A DNA stretch of 64,000 nucleotides from Amaricoccus macauensis (GCF_014201905.1 NZ_JACHFM010000001.1:434001-498000), one strand, 5' to 3'; positions 33,541 to 43,487 are shown, counted from the first letter of the stretch. Made by a program: numbers and translations. Notes: generated from the letters alone by a model not told the origin.

Positions 33541-34359
33541 TCACCCGAGATCTCCGCCGCCGACCGGAATGACCATGCCGGTGATGTAGCTCGCCTCGTC
33601 GGAGGCAAGAAAGAGGATCGGGGCGGCCTGCTCGTCCAGCGTGCCGTACCGGTGCATCAGGCTAGACGCGAGGGTCTGGTTGACCACCGTCGAAGTCACG
33701 CTGTCATCGGTGCCCGTCGAGGCCTCGCGGGCGATGTTGCGCGGGGCCTTGCGCGCCGGCGCCTCGGTGCCCCCCGGCGCGGTCGCGACCACCCGGATGC
33801 CGCGCTCGGCGACCTCCCAGGCGAGCGACGCGGTCAGCGCGTTCACCCCGCCCTTCGCCGCGGCGTATGGAACGCGGTAGAGACTGCGCGTCGCGATCGA
33901 GGAGACGTTGACGATGGTCCCCTTGCCCGCCGGCAACATGTAGTCGAGCGCCGCCCGGCAGCAGAAGAGCGTCGGGAAGAGCGATCGTCGGATCTCTGCC
34001 TCGATCTGCGCGGGCTCGTAGGTCTCGTAAGGTTTGGCCCAGATCGTCCCGCCGACGTTGTTCACCAGCACGTCGATGCGGCCGTAGAGGTCGACCGCAC
34101 GCGCCATGGCGGCGGCGCAGCCTTCCCAGGTCTCAAGGTCGGCGTCGAAGGCGTGGGCGGCGCCCCCGGCGGCACCGATCGCCTCGACCACCTCGTCGCG
34201 ATAGGGCGAGCGATCGACGATCAGCACCTCGGCGCCCTCGGCAGCGGCACGCTCGGCGACGCGCCGGCCGATGCCCTGCGCGGCACCGGTCACGACCATC
34301 GCCTTGCCGGCAAAGCGACCGGGTACCGCCACCGCCGGGGCGGCGAGCGGGGCGGTCAT
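33541..34359 (-). CDS. benD: Benzoate diol dehydrogenase (BenD)
   Basis: A 272-residue short-chain dehydrogenase converting 1,6-dihydroxycyclohexa-2,4-diene-1-carboxylate to catechol with loss of CO2. VVTGAAQGIGRRVAERAAAEGA binds NAD, NNVGGTIWAKPYE is typical of BenD/XylL, and the active site is YAAAKGG. It is the last gene of the catB-benABCD operon; its start overlaps the benC stop as ATGA. The C-terminus ends YITGMVIPVGGGDLG. Confidence 0.92.
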   Translation of the reverse strand: MTAPLAAPAVAVPGRFAGKAMVVTGAAQGIGRRVAERAAAEGAEVLIVDRSPYRDEVVEAIGAAGGAAHAFDADLETWEGCAAAMARAVDLYGRIDVLVNNVGGTIWAKPYETYEPAQIEAEIRRSLFPTLFCCRAALDYMLPAGKGTIVNVSSIATRSLYRVPYAAAKGGVNALTASLAWEVAERGIRVVATAPGGTEAPARKAPRNIAREASTGTDDSVTSTVVNQTLASSLMHRYGTLDEQAAPILFLASDEASYITGMVIPVGGGDLG

Positions 34360-35375
34360 GCCGCCACCGCCGGGGTCTCGTTCGGATTGAACTTCTCGAA
34401 GTGGAAGCTCGTGGGCGTCACGCCGAGGGCGGCCATGTGGTGGCGAACCGCCTCGACCATCGGCGGCGGACCGCAGAGATAGACGTCCGTCTCACCGCCG
34501 TTGAAGTCCTCGAGGCTCAGGTGATCGGTGACGAAGCCCTTGCGCTCATGGTCTTCGTCCTGAGAGGCAAGGATCGTCACCACCTCGACATTGCCGATCT
34601 CGGCGCCGAGCGCCCGGACCCGGTCGAGTTCCACCAGATCGACGCCACGGGTGACGGCGTAGTAGAGGCGGATCGGCTGGTCGGTGCCATCGGCCGCGAC
34701 CTTCTCCAGCATGGCGAGGAACGGCGCGAGGCCGGTGCCGCCGGCGAGCCAGAGCTGGGGCCGCTGGATCGGGCGGAGATAGAAGGCGCCCATCGGACCC
34801 GTCAGCTCGACGGTATCGCCCGGCTGCGCCTTTTCGCCGAGCCAGGTGGACATGGTGCCGCCCGGCAGATTGCGGATGAGGAAGCTGCCTTCGGGGCCAC
34901 CCGGGAGCGACGAGAACGAGTATGACCGCTGCCGGTCGGTGCCGGGAACACCGATGTTGACGTACTGGCCAGGCAGGAACTCGATGGGCTTCGCGAGCTT
35001 CACCCGCAGGGTGAAGGAACTGGAGGACAGGGCATCGACGGTGATCACCTCGCCCTTCACCGTCTCGGCGCCGGTCTTGCAGGCGATCGAGGAGGCCGGA
35101 ACGCTGAGCACGCAATCGGACTTCGGCGTCATCTGGCAGGTGAGCGCGTAGCCATCTTCTGCCTCGTCCTCGGTCATCGCTTCCTCAAGGTAGAAGCCGA
35201 GTTCGAACTCGCCCTTCTCGACCTTGCACTTGCAGGTGCCGCAGACGCCGTCGCGGCAATCCATCGGAATGTTGATCTTGGCGCGGAAGGCGGCGTCCAT
35301 GACGAGCTCGTCCTCGTCGCACTCGACGACGCGCGTCACGCCGTCCTCGAAGTTCAGGGCAATTTTGTGGGCCAT
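34356..35375 (-). CDS. benC: Benzoate 1,2-dioxygenase electron transfer component
   Basis: A 339-residue reductase delivering electrons from NADH to the BenAB oxygenase. The N-terminal plant-type [2Fe-2S] ferredoxin has CRDGVCGTCKC with the fourth Cys in YALTCQ. It is followed by an FAD domain (RSYSFSS) and an NAD domain (LAGGTGLAPFLAML, DVYLCGPPPMV). Domain order and length match BenC/XylZ. It lies between benB and benD. Confidence 0.94.
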   Translation of the reverse strand: MAHKIALNFEDGVTRVVECDEDELVMDAAFRAKINIPMDCRDGVCGTCKCKVEKGEFELGFYLEEAMTEDEAEDGYALTCQMTPKSDCVLSVPASSIACKTGAETVKGEVITVDALSSSSFTLRVKLAKPIEFLPGQYVNIGVPGTDRQRSYSFSSLPGGPEGSFLIRNLPGGTMSTWLGEKAQPGDTVELTGPMGAFYLRPIQRPQLWLAGGTGLAPFLAMLEKVAADGTDQPIRLYYAVTRGVDLVELDRVRALGAEIGNVEVVTILASQDEDHERKGFVTDHLSLEDFNGGETDVYLCGPPPMVEAVRHHMAALGVTPTSFHFEKFNPNETPAVAA

Positions 35376-35445
35376 GGCATGATCCTTCCAGATCCCGCCC
35401 GCGAGAGGTGCGGACGGGGGGCTGGTTGTGAGCTCTGGGGATGCG

Positions 35446-35967
35446 TCAGATGTGGTACACGTCGATCACATGGTGGATGTGGTCGTTCTTGAGCACGACT
35501 TTCTTCGATGCGATGAGCGGGCGCTCGCCGCGGGCGTCGATCGTGTAGTACGACGTGCCCCAGTGCTGGTCGGTGACGTTGTAGCGATAGGACAGCGTCA
35601 GCCAGTTGAACCGCACCTTCAGGATGCCGCCTTCCTGGCTCAGCACCTCGATGTTGTTGATGTGATGCTGCGTCCGCGGCTCCGGCAGGCTGGTCGCCGA
35701 GGAGCGGTCGGTCTTGATGCGGAAGATGCGGTCGATGATCCCCTGCTTGTCGGGGTAGTAGATCAGCGAGATCTCCGACTGCGGATCCTCCGTGAGACGA
35801 TCGTAGTCATCCCACGCCGGCATCCAGTAGTCGCAGTCCTCATCGTAGAACGTCAGCCAGTGGTCGAAGTCCCGGTCATCGAGGGCCCGGGCCTCGGCGA
35901 AGAGGAACGCCTGGACGTCCTCGAAGGACAGGGTGCGGGCGGGGGTGTCGAGTTCAGCGACGCTCAT
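35446..35967 (-). CDS. benB: Benzoate 1,2-dioxygenase small subunit
   Basis: The beta subunit, 173 residues of the SnoaL-like cone fold typical of ring-hydroxylating dioxygenases. FLFAEARALDDRDFDHWLTFYDEDCDYWMPAW is characteristic of BenB/XylY. It is structural and supports the alpha3beta3 hexamer. It starts six bases after the benA stop and is followed by benC after a 70-bp gap. Confidence 0.94.
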   Translation of the reverse strand: MSVAELDTPARTLSFEDVQAFLFAEARALDDRDFDHWLTFYDEDCDYWMPAWDDYDRLTEDPQSEISLIYYPDKQGIIDRIFRIKTDRSSATSLPEPRTQHHINNIEVLSQEGGILKVRFNWLTLSYRYNVTDQHWGTSYYTIDARGERPLIASKKVVLKNDHIHHVIDVYHI

Positions 35968-35972
35968 GAGGC

Positions 35973-37361
35973 TTACTCCGCGGCTTGGGCAACGGGGGCG
36001 GACGCCGCGCGCTCTTCGGCAACCGCCTCGCGCATGCGCTCTCGCCACTGGCTGTGCTGGATGACGAAGAGCCCTTCGTCCTCGGTGCGGGCGCCGGACA
36101 TGATCGGCTCGATGCCTATCGCCTTCGCGTCATCATCGGCACCGGTGATCCACTGGGTCGCGCCGCGGGTCAGGTCGTTCCACTTGGCGAAGCGCGCGCC
36201 GGCATAGCCGCGCTGGGTGGCACGGAATTCCTCGGTGTCGTCCGGCGTCGCCATGCCGGAGGCGTTGAAGAAGTCCTCGTACTGGCGGATGCGCCGGGTG
36301 CGTGCCTCGGCACTCTCGCCCTTCGGCGCGATGCAGTAGATCGTCACCTCGGTCTTGTCGACGGCCACCGGACGGAAGACCCGGAGCTGCGACGAGAACT
36401 GATCCATCAGGAACAGGTTCGGGTAGAGGCAGAGGTTCCTGAGGTAGCCGATCATCCAGTCCGCCTTGGCCTCGCCGTAGCGCTCCACGAGCGCATCGCG
36501 CTCCGGATAGAGCGGGCGGTTCGACGGGTCGGCCCAGACGGTCCAGAGCAGCAGGTGGCCGTTCACGAAGGAATAGAACCCGCCCTTCTGCTTCGCCCAT
36601 TTCGAGGCGTCGTTCGCCTTGATCTTGTCTTCCTTGCCCTCCTGACCGCGACGGGAGGTGGTGGCGACGTAGTTCCAGTGCACGGCGGAGACGTGATAGC
36701 CGTCCGCGCCATTCTCGGCCTGGAGCTTCCAGTTGCCGTCATAGGTGTAGGTCGAGCTGCCACGCAGGACCTCGAGGCCCTCGTCCGACTGGTCCGCGAC
36801 CATGTCGATCATCTTGCGCGCCTCGCCGAGGTAGTCCTCCAGCGAGGAGACGTCCGGGTTCAGGCTGCCGAAGAGAAAGCCGCGGTAGTTCTCGAAGCGC
36901 GCGACCGGGGTGAGGTCATGGCTGCCCTCGGAGTCGAACTGCTCGGGGTAGCCGGCGCCGGCCGGGTCCTTGACCTTGAGCAGCTTGCCGGTGTTCGAGA
37001 AGGTCCAGCCGTGGAACGGGCAGGTGAAGGTCGCCTTGTTCGCGCGCTTGAAGCGGCAGATCATGGCGCCACGGTGCGAGCAGGCGTTCACCAGCGCACG
37101 CAGTTCGCCCTTCTTGTCGCGGGTGATGACGACCGGAACCCGGCCCATCTGGGTGGTGAAGTAGTCGTTCGGGTTCGGGATCTGGCTCTCGTGGGCAAGG
37201 TAGATCCAGTTGCCCTCGAAGATGTGCTTCATCTCGAGTTCAAAGAGGTCCTCGTCAGTGAACATGTCGCGGCGGGCGCGAAAGATGCCGCGCTCCGGAT
37301 CGTCCTCGACGATGCCGTCGAGCCGGGCGTCGATCTCGTCCAGGGCTTCGGGGGTGAACAT
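35973..37361 (-). CDS. benA: Benzoate 1,2-dioxygenase large subunit
   Basis: A 462-residue oxygenase subunit that adds O2 to benzoate to give the cis-diol. The Rieske motif is CSHRGAM...CPFHGW (near residues 94-118), and the mononuclear iron site is in [15 protein letters not shown] with a later Asp. The ATG at 37361 is chosen from similarity; the frame is open for another 800 bases over catB but that is a shadow. Anthranilate or toluate dioxygenases are close relatives; the following benD favours benzoate. Confidence 0.94.
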   Translation of the reverse strand: MFTPEALDEIDARLDGIVEDDPERGIFRARRDMFTDEDLFELEMKHIFEGNWIYLAHESQIPNPNDYFTTQMGRVPVVITRDKKGELRALVNACSHRGAMICRFKRANKATFTCPFHGWTFSNTGKLLKVKDPAGAGYPEQFDSEGSHDLTPVARFENYRGFLFGSLNPDVSSLEDYLGEARKMIDMVADQSDEGLEVLRGSSTYTYDGNWKLQAENGADGYHVSAVHWNYVATTSRRGQEGKEDKIKANDASKWAKQKGGFYSFVNGHLLLWTVWADPSNRPLYPERDALVERYGEAKADWMIGYLRNLCLYPNLFLMDQFSSQLRVFRPVAVDKTEVTIYCIAPKGESAEARTRRIRQYEDFFNASGMATPDDTEEFRATQRGYAGARFAKWNDLTRGATQWITGADDDAKAIGIEPIMSGARTEDEGLFVIQHSQWRERMREAVAEERAASAPVAQAAE

Positions 37362-37432
37362 CAGGCAAGCCTCCTCCGTGGGTCGCCGGTCGATCGCCGG
37401 GACCTTCGTTGCAGTCGGGATGGCGCTGCCGT

Positions 37433-38575
37433 CTAGGCGACGGTGTGCAGCGTGCGGGCGCGGTCGCGCCGGTAGAAATCCACCTTGGCCTCGTCGAGGG
37501 TGACGCCGATGCCGGGGCCCTCGGGCAGGTGGACCGAGAAGTCGTGGTAGTCGATCGGCTCCGCCAGGATCTCGTCCTTGAGCAGCAGCGGGCCGAAGAG
37601 TTCGGTCCCCCAGTCGAGGTGATCGACGGTGGAAAAGAGCTGGATGGCCGCCGCGGTCGAGACGCCGGCCTCGAGCATCGTGCCGCCGTAGAGGCCGATC
37701 CCGGCGGCCTCGCCGATCGCCACGACCTCGGCGGCACGCTTCAGGCCGCCGGACTGGCCGATCTTCACCGCGAAGACGTCGGCCGCCTGCATCGCCGCGA
37801 CCGCGAGCGCGTCCTGCGGGCCGTTCAGTTGCTCGTCGGCCATGACGGCGATTTCCGTGCGCTCTGTCAGTGACTTCAGGGCCGCAATGGAGCCGATGCG
37901 GATCGGCTGTTCGGCCAGTTCGACGCCGATCGCCTGAAGCCCTGCGAGGCCGCGGCGGGCGTCCGTGAGGCTCCACGCCTGGTTGACGTCGACGCGGATC
38001 GACGAGCGGTCGCCGACCGCGCGGGTGATCGCCTCGACGTGGGCGAGATCGTCGCGAACGCTGCGCTTGCCGATCTTCAGCTTGAAGATGTTGTGCCGGC
38101 CGCTCGCGATCATCTCCTCGGCCTCGTCGATGTCGGTCTCGGACTTGCCCGAGGCCAGCGTCCACGCCACCGGCATCGCCGTGCGCACCGGCCCGCCGAA
38201 CAGGCGCGCCACCGAGACGCCGAGACGCCGGGCGAGTCCGTCCCAGAGGGCGATCTCCACGGCGCAGCGGGCGATCGGGTTGCCGCGCACCATCTTCTCC
38301 GTCAGCGCGATGGCGCCGTTCACGTCGTCGGCGTCACGGCCTTCGAGGGTCGGCGCAATGTAGGTGTCGATCGCAACCTTGATGCTCTCGGGGCTCTCCG
38401 GGCCGTAGCTCATGCCGCCGATCGAGGTCCCTTCGCCGAGGCCGGTCGAGCCGTCCGAGAAGTGGATACGGACGAGAACGATCGACTGCATCATCATCGT
38501 CGTCATCGACAGCACGTGGCCGCGGATCGTCGGGATATCGAGAATGGTGGTCTCGATCCGCTCGATCTTGGTCAT
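37433..38575 (-). CDS. catB: Muconate cycloisomerase
   Basis: A 380-residue enolase-superfamily enzyme turning cis,cis-muconate into muconolactone. The KLKIGK motif carries the catalytic Lys pair, with metal ligands in RVDVNQAWS, the AEQP block and ADEQL. The start is ATG 38575, five codons after an in-frame TTG. It is the first gene of the minus-strand operon with benABCD, 71 bp upstream of benA, with a LysR-like site 64 to 89 bp before its start. No muconolactone isomerase (catC) follows. Confidence 0.93.
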   Translation of the reverse strand: MTKIERIETTILDIPTIRGHVLSMTTMMMQSIVLVRIHFSDGSTGLGEGTSIGGMSYGPESPESIKVAIDTYIAPTLEGRDADDVNGAIALTEKMVRGNPIARCAVEIALWDGLARRLGVSVARLFGGPVRTAMPVAWTLASGKSETDIDEAEEMIASGRHNIFKLKIGKRSVRDDLAHVEAITRAVGDRSSIRVDVNQAWSLTDARRGLAGLQAIGVELAEQPIRIGSIAALKSLTERTEIAVMADEQLNGPQDALAVAAMQAADVFAVKIGQSGGLKRAAEVVAIGEAAGIGLYGGTMLEAGVSTAAAIQLFSTVDHLDWGTELFGPLLLKDEILAEPIDYHDFSVHLPEGPGIGVTLDEAKVDFYRRDRARTLHTVA

Positions 38576-38638
38576 TCCGGTGGTCCCCAAGCCAATTCCT
38601 CGCCCCGGAGAATGGGCGGTGGCGCGCCCTCAAGTCCA

Positions 38639-38664
38639 ATACTGGGATGGTCTCGGGTGATACC
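38639..38664 (-). promoter_or_regulatory. LysR-type site upstream of catB-benABCD
   Basis: ATAC-TGGGATG-GTCT (38639-38653) matches ATAC-N7-GTAT at seven of eight positions, followed by GGTGATACC (38656-38664). It is placed where a LysR activator would bind to control catB. Confidence 0.45.
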
Positions 38665-38764
38665 CCGCAGCGACGGCTTCGCCCGCTGCTCGCCTGACCG
38701 CGATCAGGGCGCGCGCGCGCCCCGGCCCTTCCCTTCCGGCCCCGGCTCGCCTAAGTGGGCCGCC

Positions 38765-40141
38765 ATGACCAAAGCGCATCCTGACCCCATCCACGTCGTC
38801 GGCGGCGGCCTCGCCGGCGCCGAGGCCGCGTGGCAGATCGCCGGCATGGGCGTGCCGGTCATCCTGCACGAAATGCGGCCCGAGGTTGCGACCTTCGCGC
38901 ACAAGACCGAGGCGCTGGCCGAGCTCGTCTGCTCGAACTCGTTCCGCTCGGACGACGACGAACAGAACGCCGTCGGGCTTCTCCACTGGGAGATGCGGGC
39001 GGCCGGCGGACTCATCATGTCAACCGCCGACCGGCACAGCCTGCCCGCGGGCAGCGCGCTCGCGATCGACCGCGAGCCGTTCTCGGCAGAGGTCACCGCG
39101 ACGCTCGCGGCCCATCCGCTGGTGACGATCGAGCGTGGCGAGATCGCCGGGTTGCCGCCGGCCGAGTGGTCGAGCGTGATCATCGCGACCGGGCCGCTCA
39201 CCTCGCCGGCGCTGGCCGACGCCATCCGCCAGCTCACCGACGAGAGCGCGTTGGCGTTCTTCGACGCCATCGCGCCGATCATTCACTTCGAGTCGATCAA
39301 CCTGTCGAAAGCATGGTTTCAGTCGCGCTACGACAAGGGCGAGACCGAAGCCGATCGCACCGCCTATCTCAATTGCCCGATGGACCGGGCGGAGTACGAA
39401 GCGTTCATCGACGCCCTGCTCGCGGCCGAGACCACCGAGTTCAAGGACTGGGAGCGCGATACGCCGTACTTCGAGGGCTGCCTGCCGATCGAGGTGATGG
39501 CGGAACGCGGCCGTGAGACGCTGCGGCACGGGCCGATGAAGCCGGTCGGGCTCACCAACCCGCACGCCCCGGAGCGCAAGCCTTACGCTGTGGTCCAGCT
39601 TCGCCGGGACAACGCGCTTGGCACGCTCTACAATATCGTCGGCTTCCAGACGAAGATGAAGTACGGCGCGCAAACCGATGTTTTCAGGCTTATTCCCGGC
39701 CTTGAGACAGCGGCCTTTGCCCGGCTCGGCGGCATCCACCGCAACACGTTCCTCAACTCCCCACGGCTTCTCGATGGCCAGATGCGGCTCCGGGCCGACC
39801 CGCGGCTGCGCTTCGCCGGTCAGGTGACCGGTGTCGAGGGCTACGTCGAGAGCGCCGCCATGGGGCTTCTCGCCGGCCGGCTGGCTGCGGCGGAACGGCT
39901 CGGGCGCGAAGTGGCGCCTCCGCCCGAGACGACGGCGACGGGTGCGTTGCTCCGCCACATCACCGGCGGTGCCGACGCGAAGACCTTCCAGCCGATGAAC
40001 GTGAACTTCGGACTCTTCCCGCCGCTGGACGACGTGCGAGGCGGGCGCCGTGGCCGGCGCGACCGCTACAAGGGCTACACTGACCGGGCAAAGGCCGATT
40101 TCGGCGCCTGGCTCGCGCCCGCGCCGGTGGCGGCGGAGTAA
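38765..40141 (+). CDS. trmFO: Methylenetetrahydrofolate--tRNA-(uracil-5-)-methyltransferase
   Basis: TrmFO makes 5-methyluridine at position 54 of tRNAs using methylenetetrahydrofolate and FAD. The 458-residue protein has the FAD-binding [14 protein letters not shown] at the start, VCSNSFRSD with a conserved Cys, and the C-terminal [12 protein letters not shown]. These are diagnostic. The start ATG 38765 is standard. It is divergent from catB and unrelated to the catabolic genes. Confidence 0.96.
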   Translation: MTKAHPDPIHVVGGGLAGAEAAWQIAGMGVPVILHEMRPEVATFAHKTEALAELVCSNSFRSDDDEQNAVGLLHWEMRAAGGLIMSTADRHSLPAGSALAIDREPFSAEVTATLAAHPLVTIERGEIAGLPPAEWSSVIIATGPLTSPALADAIRQLTDESALAFFDAIAPIIHFESINLSKAWFQSRYDKGETEADRTAYLNCPMDRAEYEAFIDALLAAETTEFKDWERDTPYFEGCLPIEVMAERGRETLRHGPMKPVGLTNPHAPERKPYAVVQLRRDNALGTLYNIVGFQTKMKYGAQTDVFRLIPGLETAAFARLGGIHRNTFLNSPRLLDGQMRLRADPRLRFAGQVTGVEGYVESAAMGLLAGRLAAAERLGREVAPPPETTATGALLRHITGGADAKTFQPMNVNFGLFPPLDDVRGGRRGRRDRYKGYTDRAKADFGAWLAPAPVAAE

Positions 40142-40158
40142 TCCCCGCCGCGGCTGGC

Positions 40159-40187
40159 CTTCCCGCGCAGAACCGATGCGCGGGAAG
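40159..40187. terminator. Hairpin between trmFO and FMN reductase
   Basis: CTTCCCGCGC and GCGCGGGAAG form a perfect 10-bp stem around a nine-base loop between convergent genes. No T-run follows on either strand, so it may act with Rho or as a 3'-end stabiliser. Confidence 0.55.
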
Positions 40188-40199
40188 ACCGACCTGAGG

Positions 40200-40772
40200 T
40201 CAGGCAGCCGGCGCTCGGAGCGGCTTCAGCGCCTCGGCCCAGCGGGCAATCTCGTGCAGCATCTGGCCGGCGGCCGTGACATGGGTTTCGTTGGGGGTGA
40301 AGACCCCGTCCTTCACGTGGTTCGCCACGAACGGCACCACCACCGCTTCGGTGATCGGGACCACCTTCAGCGGCGTGATCAAGAGCTTCGCGAGCGTCGC
40401 CGCCCGCAGGCCGCCCGAAACGCCGCCGTAGCTGACGAAACCCGCCGGCTTGTAGGCCCACTCGTGGAACAGATAGTCGACGGCATTCGCAAGCGATGGC
40501 GCGACGCTGTTGTTATACTCTGGCATCACCATCACGAAGGCATCCGCCGAGTCCACGATCGCGCTCCAGGCCTTCGTGTGCTCATGAACATACTTCCTGA
40601 GCCGAGGGTGGTGCGGCTCGTCAAGCAGCGGCAGGCCGATCTCCGCGAGATCGACAAGTTCCGCGTCGTAGGCCGGATGCTCATCGGCAACGCCATGGAT
40701 CCACTGACCGACGGGAAGCCCGACCCGCCCGGGCCGGGTGCTTGCGACGATTACCTTCAGTTTCAGCGTCAT
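40200..40772 (-). CDS. NADPH-dependent FMN reductase
   Basis: A 190-residue flavodoxin-fold reductase. IVASTRPGRVGLPVGQWI binds the FMN phosphate and MVMPEYNNSVAPSLANAVDYLF is the classical second motif of the NADPH-dependent FMN reductase family (ArsH/ChrR/YieF-like). The ATG at 40772 has a GGGGAACA site. It could reduce quinones or azo dyes, or supply FMNH2; no oxygenase partner is adjacent. Confidence 0.9.
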   Translation of the reverse strand: MTLKLKVIVASTRPGRVGLPVGQWIHGVADEHPAYDAELVDLAEIGLPLLDEPHHPRLRKYVHEHTKAWSAIVDSADAFVMVMPEYNNSVAPSLANAVDYLFHEWAYKPAGFVSYGGVSGGLRAATLAKLLITPLKVVPITEAVVVPFVANHVKDGVFTPNETHVTAAGQMLHEIARWAEALKPLRAPAA

Positions 40773-40903
40773 GCGAATTGTTCCCCGTTCATGACTTTGG
40801 ACGCAGCACATAGCCCCAGACTGACCCGCCGCCAATACTGCGGCGGACTACCGCTGGTTGCCTCGCTTGTATTCGCCGGGGAACCGTCCCATCTTCAACC
40901 ATC

Positions 40904-41509
40904 ATGACCGATACCCCGCACCCCGACGCCACGTCTACCCCGCACCCCGACGCCAGGTTTCTCGATGGCCGGCTGCTCATTGCCATGCCCGGAATGGGGG
41001 ACATGCGGTTCCAGCGGTCGGTGATCTTTCTCTGCGCACACTCTTCCGAGGGTGCCATGGGCCTCATCGTCAACAAGCCCGCCAATGATCTCAGCTTCAC
41101 CGACTTGCTGAGCCAGCTCAAGATCGAGCCGCAGGTGGATGTGAAGCGCATCCGGGTGCATTTCGGCGGTCCGGTCGAGCACGGCCGCGGCTTCGTGCTG
41201 CATTCCTCCGACTACCAGGTGGAGGACTCGAGCCTCTCGGTCAGTCCGGGATTTGCCATGACGGCGACCGTCGACATCCTTCAGGACATCGCCAGCGGCA
41301 CCGGCCCCGAGCGGGCGCTGCTCGCGCTCGGCTACGCCGGCTGGGGTCCGGGCCAGCTCGAGTCGGAGATCCAGGCGAACGGCTGGCTGATCGCACCGGC
41401 CGACAAGGACCTCGTCTTCGGCCACCCCGACCCGGAGAAATGGAGCGCAGCCCTGCGTTCGATCTCGATCGACCCGCGCCTCCTCTCGCTCGAGGGCGGC
41501 AGGGCCTGA
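40904..41509 (+). CDS. YqgE/AlgH family protein
   Basis: A 201-residue UPF0301 protein. FLDGRLLIAMPGMGDMRFQRSVIFLCAHS and GAMGLIVNKPAND are the family hallmarks, as is the GGPVEHGRGFVLHS block. The biochemical role is not settled. The N-terminal tail holds a short tandem duplication encoding PHPDA twice, from a 24-bp repeat, which lies before the folded domain. It stands alone, divergent from the FMN reductase. Confidence 0.92.
   Translation: MTDTPHPDATSTPHPDARFLDGRLLIAMPGMGDMRFQRSVIFLCAHSSEGAMGLIVNKPANDLSFTDLLSQLKIEPQVDVKRIRVHFGGPVEHGRGFVLHSSDYQVEDSSLSVSPGFAMTATVDILQDIASGTGPERALLALGYAGWGPGQLESEIQANGWLIAPADKDLVFGHPDPEKWSAALRSISIDPRLLSLEGGRA
40912..40955 (+). repeat. Tandem 24-bp duplication in the yqgE 5' end
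   Basis: A 20-base sequence starting TACCCCGCACC occurs at 40912-40931 and again, identical, at 40936-40955. The 24-bp period keeps the frame and repeats the peptide TPHPDA. Confidence 0.85.
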
Positions 41510-41636
41510 TCAGGCTCCTCGGGGGGACATTCGTCCCGACCGTCCCACAAGGAGTTGCCTTTGCAGGCATGGAGTTTATCCTGAATCGCGCAGGACGCGC
41601 GGGTGCGCGCTCCGACCCATTTGGAGACCGCCAGCT

Positions 41637-42653
41637 GTGTATCAGACGCTGACCCGCGCCGCCGCGGCGCTGTCGCTCGCACTTCTCGCGTTGCCGGCGT
41701 CGGCCGCGCCGTTCCGGCTGATCACCACGGACCTCGAGCCGCAGCTCGTGCCAAACTCGGTCATGGATCTGGCTGAAACGCTTGGTTATTTCGAGCGTGA
41801 GGGCGTCGAGGTCGAGCTCGTCCGGGTGCAGCAGACCCCCTCGGCGGTCGCGGCCCTGCAGGCGGGCGAAGGCGAGATGGCGAACATCTCGGTCGACGCC
41901 GCCCTTCAGCTCGTCGCCCGCGACCAGATGCAGATCAAGGCCGTGGTCTCGCCGAACCGGTCGCTGCCGTTCCTCATCGCCGGCAAGGAATCCATCGCCA
42001 GCGTCACCGACCTCCCCGGCAAGAGCTTCGGGGTCGGCCGCGTGGGGAGCCTCGACCACTCGCTGAGCAGCAAGGTTCTCGCGAGCGCCGGCGTCGACCT
42101 CGACAAGCTCGATTTCGTCGCCATCGGCCAGCCGAACGTCCGCGCCCAGGCCCTCGCGGCCGGGCAGATCGATGCCACCACCATGTCGATCGGCGTGTGG
42201 CTCGCGCTGCCGAAGAAGGACGGGCTGCATGTTCTCATCGAGCCGGATGCGTATTTCGCCGCGGCGCCGGTCCTGAACAAGGTCAACGTGGTGCCCGACG
42301 CCGTGCTGCAGGAGCGGCGCGACGATGTGGTGAAGGTGGTGCGCGCCATCGTGAAGGCATCGCGCGCCTTCGCCCGAGATCCCGGCATCTGGGTCGACGC
42401 CATGGCCAAGGCCCGGCCCGACGTCGATCGCGCGACGCTCGAGACATTGGGGAAATCCTTCGTCAACGCCTGGAGCGTCAATGGCGGTCTCAACCGCGCG
42501 CAGATCGACGCCACCGTTGACTGGACCTACGCAACGCCGGACTTCGCCGACTTGCGCAAGGTCGGGTTCGACGACTGGGTCGATCTGTCGGCGATCACCG
42601 ACGTGCTGAAGACCGAGGGCATCGCGCCCGGCGACGATCAGCCCGGCTTCTGA
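41637..42653 (+). CDS. ABC transporter substrate-binding protein (NMT1/SsuA type)
   Basis: A 338-residue periplasmic binding protein with a signal peptide (ALSLALLALPASAA). The fold is NMT1/THI5-like, as in nitrate, taurine and alkanesulfonate systems; EGVEVELVRVQQTPSAVAALQAGEGEMANIS is typical. It starts with GTG 41637 after a GGAG site. It is followed after nine bases by an ATPase, but no permease gene is in the window, so the importer is incomplete or completed elsewhere. The ligand is unknown. Confidence 0.88.
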   Translation: MYQTLTRAAAALSLALLALPASAAPFRLITTDLEPQLVPNSVMDLAETLGYFEREGVEVELVRVQQTPSAVAALQAGEGEMANISVDAALQLVARDQMQIKAVVSPNRSLPFLIAGKESIASVTDLPGKSFGVGRVGSLDHSLSSKVLASAGVDLDKLDFVAIGQPNVRAQALAAGQIDATTMSIGVWLALPKKDGLHVLIEPDAYFAAAPVLNKVNVVPDAVLQERRDDVVKVVRAIVKASRAFARDPGIWVDAMAKARPDVDRATLETLGKSFVNAWSVNGGLNRAQIDATVDWTYATPDFADLRKVGFDDWVDLSAITDVLKTEGIAPGDDQPGF

Positions 42654-42662
42654 CGCCACCGC

Positions 42663-43487
42663 ATGCGCGACACGTCCGCCCCGCCAGCCGCCATCGAGCT
42701 TCGGGGTGTATCGAAGACGTTCCGCCGCAAGGGAACGGCATCGCCGGTCGCGGCGCTCTCCGGTGTGGACCTCGACATCGCGCCCGACCAGTTCGTGAGC
42801 CTCGTCGGCCCTTCGGGCTGCGGCAAGACGACGCTCCTGCGCCTGATGAACGGCCTCGTGCTTCCCGACGCAGGCACCGTCCGGGTGAACGGCGGGGTGC
42901 CGCGCCCCGGCCCGGACACCGGCTTCGTCTTCCAGTCGTTTCGCCTCATCCCGTGGGCGACCGTCGCGGCGAACGTCGCGTTCCCGCTCGATGTCTGCGG
43001 CGCTGCACCCGCGCTCCGGGACGAACGGGTCGCGCGCTATCTCGAACTCGTCGGCCTCACGCGCTTCGCCGACGCCTACCCGGCGGAGCTTTCCGGCGGC
43101 ATGAAGCAGCGGGTTGCCCTCGCCCGGGCGCTGGCGTCCGAGCCGCGCATCCTGCTGATGGACGAGCCCTTCGCCAGCATCGACGCCCAGACCCGTGAGC
43201 TGATGCAGGACGAACTGCTGCGGATCTGGGAGCGCCGACGCGGGGTCGTCGTCTTCGTCACCCACAGCGTCGACGAAGCCGTCATGCTCGCCGACCGCGT
43301 GGTGCTCATGGGCCCGCGGCCGGGCCGCATCCTCGCCACCTACGATGTTCCGCTGCCGAGGCCGCGGCGCGACTACGACGTCCGCGCCCGGCCGGAGTTC
43401 ACCGAGCTGCGCACGGAACTCTGGGCACGTATCCGTGAGATGGTGGTCTCGGACCCGGGCTCGGACTTCTTCCGTCGCTCCATGTAA
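42663..43487 (+). CDS. ABC transporter ATP-binding protein (SsuB/TauB type)
   Basis: A 274-residue ATPase of the nitrate/sulfonate/taurine group. Walker A is GPSGCGKTT, the Q loop FVFQSFRLIPWATV, the signature LSGGMKQRVALARAL, Walker B ILLMDEPFASID and the switch VTHSVDEAV. It forms an operon with the upstream binding protein. The permease that would normally follow is absent; instead an outer-membrane protein gene comes after an AT-rich gap. Confidence 0.93.
   Translation: MRDTSAPPAAIELRGVSKTFRRKGTASPVAALSGVDLDIAPDQFVSLVGPSGCGKTTLLRLMNGLVLPDAGTVRVNGGVPRPGPDTGFVFQSFRLIPWATVAANVAFPLDVCGAAPALRDERVARYLELVGLTRFADAYPAELSGGMKQRVALARALASEPRILLMDEPFASIDAQTRELMQDELLRIWERRRGVVVFVTHSVDEAVMLADRVVLMGPRPGRILATYDVPLPRPRRDYDVRARPEFTELRTELWARIREMVVSDPGSDFFRRSM

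Noticed and set aside
36000-38165. A longer benA frame reaching back through catB
   Set aside because: The extension has shadow composition; the ATG at 37361 matches dioxygenase alpha subunits and catB is clear on the same strand in another frame.
41524-41537. GGGAC-ATTC-GTCCC hairpin and possible thiamine riboswitch before the NMT1/THI5-like gene
   Set aside because: The CUGAGA element and other conserved parts of the TPP riboswitch are absent; the hairpin alone is short.
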